Below, piece after piece: positions 58,901-64,000 of a DNA stretch of 64,000 nucleotides. The notes beneath the pieces were generated by a model that worked only from the letters and a program-made list of their open reading frames with translations, did not search any database and had not been told where the DNA came from. Position numbers and translations under genes: made by a program. Source of the DNA: Nereocystis luetkeana (lineage: Eukaryota > Sar > Phaeophyceae > Laminariales > Laminariaceae); the NCBI GenBank assembly GCA_031213475.1, contig JARUPZ010000020.1:620001-684000 (forward strand), written 5' to 3'. The stretch's first letter is position 1, and every line of letters begins with the position of its first letter.

Positions 58901-61900
58901 AATTCTCATCCAGTTGAGAGGACAGCAGTACGCACGTGCCTGCTGTCGCAACCGTTTGCCTGCACCACCGCCACGCACCACGGTCTCTGCTGTTGTTGTT
59001 CGAGCTGTGCGGTTGGTATTTTGGATCGACAACAAGCTCGTCACACCTCAGTGACGTATATATAGTGGACCCAAAAGCTGCGGCACAGCAGCAGGGTGTC
59101 CACTGCAACCACTCCAGAGCACATCAGCAGTAGTAGTAGCAGTATAGTTCCTGCCGTCGTCTTTTGCCTCCACACCACACACACCGCCTATATCTTGCTG
59201 TGCAAAAGTTGCTCGACCGTCATTGAGGGTGGACAAAAATCGACCGAAACGCCTAAAAACCTTTTAATTTACACAAGTTGTCCCTATCCCTCGGAGGTGA
59301 GCCGAGAACTGAGCTCTTACGGTGCGCAAGCCATAGTTTTGGAGGTGAGTCGCCGACTTTGTACCAGCGTGGTTGACGCTGAAAGGGAAGTGTGGTGTGT
59401 AGGTGTCTGCGTTCTACTGCACTGGTGTAGCTTGCTAGCTCACTCGATGACCCACGATGGTTATGCTCGGACAGGCTGGTTTGTCTATTCACGACGGGGT
59501 GACGCGCTTCAACTTGGTGTACAAGGCTAACCCTGGAGAGGCGGCATCGGCGAGCATGGCCAAAGAGATGGGGGGCTTTTGTCAGCAGATGGTGTCGTCT
59601 CTCACGTGAGCTCTATCTATTATCTCTATATAAGAGTATGGCCTGTCGTCTGTTGCAGCCGTTGCCCCCCCCGGCATGGGTGAAAGACACAGCCACCCGC
59701 GATCGTTTTGCCACCGAAAGTAGGTGAGTTAGATAATCACGACGACGTACGACGTATTCGTCAGAGGGTTTATAGTGGGTGTCCTCCTTTCGGCTGTTTC
59801 CTACCAGGTATGCGGTTCGATCGCGAGCTTCAGATTCGTATTTTTCGATCCCTAAAATAAAACCATCTGATTATGCAATCCAAATATGCAAAATCTGACG
59901 AAACAAAAATGCTTGGAAAATCCGATGGCCCAAGTCGTCAGAGTTTGGCCCGAAATCCGACGACTTGGGCGATCAGATTTTCAAATCGAAAAATGGCATG
60001 GTCTCTAAATTCAAGATGTTGTTCACGACAGCGAGAAGCAGCAGAACGACATTGAGTTGGATGGTGAGACAGTTGTATAGCGAAGCTGCTTCGCGCCCGA
60101 CGCACGGTCGGCGGTCGGCGCGTCTCTCCGTGGCCAGACTACATACAGTCGGCTGGCACGGGCCCGGGCCTACAGACCAAGAGACGCGCAATCGGCGCAC
60201 ACCTCTCCGTGGATACGCACACGTAGACTACAGCAGCAGCAGTCAGTCACATTGTGAAATACAAAATACCAAGACAGGCTGACTCTAGCGCACTCGGCAC
60301 GTCTCTTCGTCGCCAGACCAAAGGCAGTCATCGTTGGCTCGGACGCTTGAGTCCTACGCGCAGTACAGCGCACCCAGTGCGTCTTTTCGCATCGCCAGAC
60401 CACGAAAATAGCAGTTGGTCTCGGCGTTTGCTCAAATCTCTGCACGCACAATAAATTCGATTTTTCCGCATAGGAAGACTGTTTTGATTTGCGAAGTTCA
60501 CAGCTGAGAATGCGATCGGATCAAAATCTGGAGCTCAAAATATGAACCGCATAGGAAACAGCCTTCCTGCTGTCATTGTGCTATTGAAGTGCTGGTTAGA
60601 GCTGGAAATCGACGAGCAGTGCTAATGCCCAACCTTTTTCGCCTTATACACTATTAATAAGCCGTTTACCGGGAAGGAGAAGGGGAGAAACCTGTGGCCA
60701 CGACGTGTACAGAGGGTTCACAAGGCCGCCGAGCGTAAATTGTCATGGGATATAAGCTGAGAGGTATCTCCATGCATCAAAAGGAATGACATACCATGTA
60801 CATACCCTACTCTACACACCTTTTGGAATGTTATACCTCAAACGAAACAGTAGTACATACCTGGTACCTGATACGTATACACGATACCGGTTCGAATAAT
60901 CGGGTATTCGAACAGCAGCCATGAGTACAAATAGCCGCAATTCGGTTTACTTTGATCACCCAGTACCAGAACAATTAATTACTATCTAATGTACTCCTCT
61001 CACGACCATAACATCACCCCTCCCCATCCCGCCTCTTCAGGCTGCTGTCGTCGGTTGGAGCCTCTAAATTCATGGTCATGTATTTCTCTGCCGGAATTCG
61101 GGCCGTTCTGCACAGCCTGAAGGACCTCGTCCAAGCGCTTCTGGACCCCTCTCGGCATTCCCAAGTGAATACCCTGACGGGAGTGGTGAGCGTTTGCCAT
61201 CGCCGTCGTCCGCAGCCACTGCAACTCTACGGCAACTCTATAGCAGTGGCCAGTGTTGGACGTCAACATAGCAGTAGTTGCGTCGCAGCAACAGTAGTAA
61301 CTGTTTGACAAGAGTGTTGTTACTGGCAATCCGAATCCGCACGGAGTGATATGCAGGTAATATAGGGTAGGATAGCAGCGTTGTGGCAGCAGTGATGCTG
61401 CTCTATCTGGTTGCAAGGGGCGCTGTCAAACGGTTAAACATACGAATTCCCAGGTGTGGGATCATCTTGGCGTACTACTGTCTGTAGGCTCCTCGATACA
61501 CTACCGACTATCGGTCGTCTCATGTATTAGTAATCTTGTGTCCCATGTCTGGATGCTCCATTTGTCGCTGCATCTCGAGGAAGCAAGCTCAAGCATGTAC
61601 CGGTACCAGGTATATACTCGTAGCATGGGGTCAATGTCTTCGGCAGGACGCAAGTCTCGCGGCGTGGGCTGTCGTTGTGTCATGCTGTAAATATAATGCT
61701 ACAAGGTATAAGGTGCATGAACCGTCAGATGCGCCGTCTGAGCTTAGCCGGCATTGGTCCCGGTCGTGAACGCCGAGATCACGGAGGCTGAACATTTTGG
61801 AAATATGAACCAGACTGCACTCACAGCTGATAGCGTTTTCGCAATCAACAATGAAACTACGCATTGTGCAAGGTATGGCAAGGATGCAAGGAGCTACAAC

Positions 61901-63480
61901 AAGCACCGAAATCGAACAAGCTGGCCTGTCGCCGCCAGATGATGCAGGTGAGAGATATCGTGTCACACGAGTGTACCCCCAGGCGTGACCCACAAGTACT
62001 TAAGTAGTCACCTGGATTTTGTGGGCCTAGGCAACGATAGCGCAGGAGACGCGCGACTTGGCATCACACACAGGTTTTACTGCAGGTACGTGTATACCAG
62101 GGTATGGCGTAATATTTCATGTGTTTCACGGCTGTGACCTTGCTCTAATGGTAGTGAGTGATAGGTGCAGCATTAGCTTTTTTCGCGCCGATGGCCCATC
62201 GTGCTCGCCCTTAGGGTTTACTCTCGTAACAGGTCCGAACGATTATCCCACGTACAACACAAGCAGTCAGGAACGCACGCAACTTTAGAATATCGCTAGT
62301 ATTGATGTTTCTAGGCTGGTTGCGAGTACCGACCTCAAGACTTGTGTGTGAGATACCTCGCTTCCAACTCCGCGCAAGCCCGACGGTAGGGTTGATTGTG
62401 CACCGGGCGTGATATGGTGACGGAGGCATGCTACGCAGGGGTGGGTGTACCTCAATTGTCTCAGGCTTCTCTTACTCGGTATATAATCGTACGCTTAACC
62501 CGATGAACAATACTATTATTGTAGTATAATCGTACGCTTAACCCGATGAACAATACTATTATTGTGTTAGTATCTCCTACTGCAGCTATGTAGTGAATCC
62601 TGTTGTACATCCCAATCATCCAATCGGGATTCCAACGATACTGGATATTCCCCACTTCAGGACTACGTCGTCCTGAAATAAGTTTGCCCGAAAGGGTTCC
62701 TGTATCGTACCCTTAGCGTGGCACGCGCCCACCGCTGCCTGCCTGCCTGCCTGCCTACCTGCCTGCCTGTCCCGAGGCACCCCTTAGGCACCCCTTAGGC
62801 ACCCCTCATATTCCGCCTGTTGCCGTCTGTTGGTGTACTTTTCTGTGCAGTGGAGCGTTGCGATGAAGGACACGATCGACGAGTTCCAGGAGGCAGTGAA
62901 GACCGCCGCTGCTGCCAACGCCGATAAGTCAGATGCTCCCAAAGATGCTCAAGCGCTTGGTCAGGAGCTAAGTGGATCAAGCTTGGGGGGAGATGGGGCA
63001 GGAGAAGAGGACGACTTCGACTTTGACGATATGGACGAGGAGTACAGCCCGTCGGAGCTGCAGTGCGTAACGGCGAGTATAGACGTCTTGCGGGCGTTCC
63101 GGCGTTGCCTCAAGGCGGCTAACGACACTCTCAATACCCTCGACTCGACTCAGGCACAAGGGGAGAACGCAGCGGTGGTTGGATCGCAGGGGGCGGATTT
63201 GTTAGAAGGGCGCCTGCAATGGGCGCAGGCAGTGCAGGTGTGCCTGGAAGAAGCACACGAGTGTGCTGGCGACTTGGGGATGCAGCTTTACCCACCGTTG
63301 GACAGCAGTGAGTTGTCGGGGCGGGCGGACGATCTGGGGCGAAAGTTGGCGTCGTTTTGTGATGTGTTTTACACACGTGAGGAGGAAGGAAGAGTGGAAG
63401 ATGGTCAAGAGCAGTCGCCGCTTCGGACGGTTGTAGAAGAGAAGCTTGGTGTGCTGCGAACGGGGATGGCACAATTATGA
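55765..63480 (+). CDS. Cyclin-D1-binding protein 1-like (CCNDBP1/GCIP family), 5 exons
   Basis: Exons 55765-55938, 59475-59605, 61041-61185, 61873-61947 and 62851-63480 give 384 residues with closing phases (0, 2, 0, 0) and stop TGA. The family (GCIP/Maid; human about 360 residues) is all-helical and binds cyclin D or HLH partners in animals; algal roles are unknown. Family landmarks are FNLVYKANPGE in exon 2, AGIRAVLHSLKDLVQALLD in exon 3, VWQGCKELQQAPKSNKLACR in exons 3-4 (cf. the VWEAC..L...PKSN pattern) and AMKDTIDEFQEAV in exon 5. An acidic patch (EEDDFDFDDMDEEY) precedes a helical C terminus. Exon 4 was found by frame and family fit; its acceptor GTGCAAG is weak. TATAAATG at 55632 could be a TATA box. 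Confidence 0.8.
56374..56966. mobile_element. Non-autonomous hAT-type element with a GGTACCCG-repeat body
   Basis: 593 bp, TIR TAGAGTTGCACCCCG (15 nt, perfect), target duplication GTCCATGA at 56366-56373 and 56967-56974. The TAGAG terminus and 8-bp duplication indicate hAT. The interior is dominated by GGGTACCCG/GGAACCG units and three GTATGGTAACCCGGGT-type repeats. The pre-insertion site survives once at about 3744-3751. Confidence 0.95.
57135..57300. mobile_element. Short dispersed element R3, copy 2
   Basis: Matches 36618-36775 over its length (TGCTTGCCATCCGACAATGT ... GTGACGCTCATGAA). Confidence 0.75.
57807..58850. repeat. Degenerate tandem array, five units of about 185-265 bp
   Basis: Units starting near 57807, 58006, 58191, 58406 and 58668 share GTGAGGTGGCACACCC, GGTGTACTCTTGGCTACT, CGGAGCCTGCGATGCATCA, GGCAGAGCTTGGGGTGCGGG and ATCCCGACTCCCGA in order. 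Confidence 0.88.
59475..59605 (+). CDS. CCNDBP1-like exon 2
   Basis: AGLSIHDGVTRFNLVYKANP and onwards to QQMVSSL; acceptor CGGACAG, donor GTGAGC, leaves in phase 2. A TSS-proximal candidate exon at 59660 was rejected because it breaks the frame. Confidence 0.8.
59792..60563. mobile_element. TIR element with ends GGCTGTTTCCTATGCGGTTC
   Basis: The left end is GGCTGTTTCCTA + CCAGGTA + TGCGGTTC and the right end (inverted, 60544-60563) is GGCTGTTTCCTATGCGGTTC, so the left end carries a 7-bp insertion. No coding capacity; the interior has GACGACTTGGGC hairpins (59932-59970). Target duplication not identified. Confidence 0.75.
60604..60745 (+). repeat. SINE-like repeat S1, diverged copy 3
   Basis: GAAATCGACGAGCAGTG and GAAACCTGTGGCCACGACGTG align with S1. 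TATTAATA at 60647-60654 stands where copies 1 and 2 have a single TA. Confidence 0.6.
61041..61185 (+). CDS. CCNDBP1-like exon 3
   Basis: Enters in phase 2 (acceptor CTCTTCAG): LLSSVGASKFMVMYFSAGIR then AVLHSLKDLVQALL; donor GTGAGC. Confidence 0.82.
61873..61947 (+). CDS. CCNDBP1-like exon 4
   Basis: 25 codons VWQGCKELQQAPKSNKLACR plus RQMMQ region, supplying exactly the family segment missing between exons 3 and 5; donor GTGAGA. Confidence 0.75.
62851..63480 (+). CDS. CCNDBP1-like exon 5 (terminal)
   Basis: 209 codons from WSVAMKDTIDEFQEAVK to TGA; acceptor TTTTCTGTGCAG. Strong coding bias over its whole length. Confidence 0.88.
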   Translation, partial: WSVAMKDTIDEFQEAVKTAAAANADKSDAPKDAQALGQELSGSSLGGDGAGEEDDFDFDDMDEEYSPSELQCVTASIDVLRAFRRCLKAANDTLNTLDSTQAQGENAAVVGSQGADLLEGRLQWAQAVQVCLEEAHECAGDLGMQLYPPLDSSELSGRADDLGRKLASFCDVFYTREEEGRVEDGQEQSPLRTVVEEKLGVLRTGMAQL

Positions 63481-64000
63481 CGTCGTTGATAGTATCAGGG
63501 TTGCTGTAGTTTGCGAATGCCTGGCATCCAGCAAGATTTTGCGGATACCTCGCGACCCTGCCGGACGACAGGGATTTTTTTGCTGGAAAAGCCGCGGGAT
63601 TGTATGTGTTAATGTGTGCTATTTATACTCTTGGGCACTATATAGGTTTCGGTTTGCGGTTCCCTCCCCCCAACCTCCCTCACCTGCGTAGTAATAACCA
63701 AGTCATACACATTTTTGACCACTCCGTGAGTCTCACTGTTTGCCATCATTTCACGTAAAAGCTTCAGAGATGCGGAGACTGTTCGTATGGCCGGACGGGT
63801 TTCTCATGGTTTTTGCCTGTTTTTTTTTTCGTTTTTTTGGCAAATTTGGACCATCTAGACTAGATATTTTCGGTGGAAACAAGAAACAAAAACAAACGCC
63901 CCCCGCAGGTCAGTCCTCGGTTAGGAGATACATAACACGTGTGCAAAGTTCCAGGTTCTATCTCTGATAAACGCCGTGGACGCTTGGACTTTAGCGCGGA
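63481..64000. other. 3' flank of the CCNDBP1-like gene
   Basis: No further gene is supported. It probably includes the 3' UTR; no canonical polyadenylation signal is obvious. Confidence 0.4.

Larger units (their letters stand above)
55939..59474. other. Intron 1 of the CCNDBP1-like gene
   Basis: 3.5 kb made of R1 copies (56085-57540) split by a hAT-like element, R3 copy 2 and a tandem array (57807-58850). A coding-like stretch at about 59232-59344 (SCPYPSEVSRELSSYGAQAI, donor GTGAGT) is not needed for phase and is left out of the model. Confidence 0.6.

Noticed and set aside
59655..59725. Possible CCNDBP1-like exon between exons 2 and 3
   Set aside because: Its acceptor is good but it enters in a phase that gives an early TGA; 61041 closes the phase and matches the family.
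1..64000. CRISPR arrays, bacterial operons or ribosome binding sites
   Set aside because: No regular spacer-repeat arrays; the tandem repeats are minisatellites and the genes are spliced eukaryotic genes.

Overview
The window looks like nuclear DNA of a large, intron-rich eukaryotic genome. Coding exons are short (about 66-630 bp), GC-rich at third positions, and bounded by GT-AG introns of 0.1-5 kb that are full of transposon debris. One gene encodes an axonemal (flagellar) protein and another an RWP-RK transcription factor. That combination fits a flagellate-forming stramenopile such as a brown alga (Ectocarpus-like) or another alga. The taxon is my inference; no rRNA or organelle marker is present.

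Layout. (1) 1.3-25.1 kb, + strand: thirteen exons encode the C-terminal 560 residues of a CFAP57/WDR65-like axonemal protein. The exon phases close perfectly, and the WD40 half must lie upstream of the window. Two of its exons have been duplicated locally and the copies have decayed. (2) 27.2-27.5 kb, + strand: an orphan 97-codon coiled-coil exon with a good acceptor. (3) 28.8-35.3 kb, - strand: a two-exon RWP-RK transcription factor gene with a 4.6-kb intron. (4) 38.6-39.6 kb, + strand: an unidentified Cys/Ser-rich gene interrupted by an in-frame TAA and probably a frameshift. It converges on a Lys/Ala-rich, H1-like basic protein gene (39.9-40.3 kb, - strand). (5) 41-52 kb: mainly repeats (SINE-like units, a large inverted repeat around a tRNA-like promoter, broken transposon-type ORFs). 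(6) 52.3-55.5 kb, - strand: exons of one or more unidentified genes, divergent from (7) a five-exon cyclin-D1-binding-protein-1-like (CCNDBP1/GCIP) gene at 55.8-63.5 kb, + strand.

The most interesting signal is in the non-coding DNA. The 9-mers TACCAGGTA/TACCTGGTA (plus a 6-nt-core variant, TACCCTGGTA) and the 8-mer TATTAATA occur far more often than chance predicts. Comparing related repeat copies inside the window shows that these motifs are additions at a pre-existing TA: TA becomes TA-CCWGG-TA, or TA-TTAA-TA, and in one place three units are stacked. They look like excision scars of TA-targeting (Tc1/mariner-type) elements. Two intact MITEs with ends TTACGGGGG...CCCCCGTAA flanked by TA are plausible sources of the TATTAATA scars. 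Two further non-autonomous elements have textbook hAT signatures (8-bp target duplications, CAGGG or TAGAG termini), but their bodies are almost entirely short simple repeats (GGGTC-type and GGTACCCG-type). One of them has its empty site elsewhere in the window.

Limits: there is no transcript evidence. Exon ends come from splice consensus, phase closure and remembered family patterns. Motif counts were made by eye and are lower bounds.
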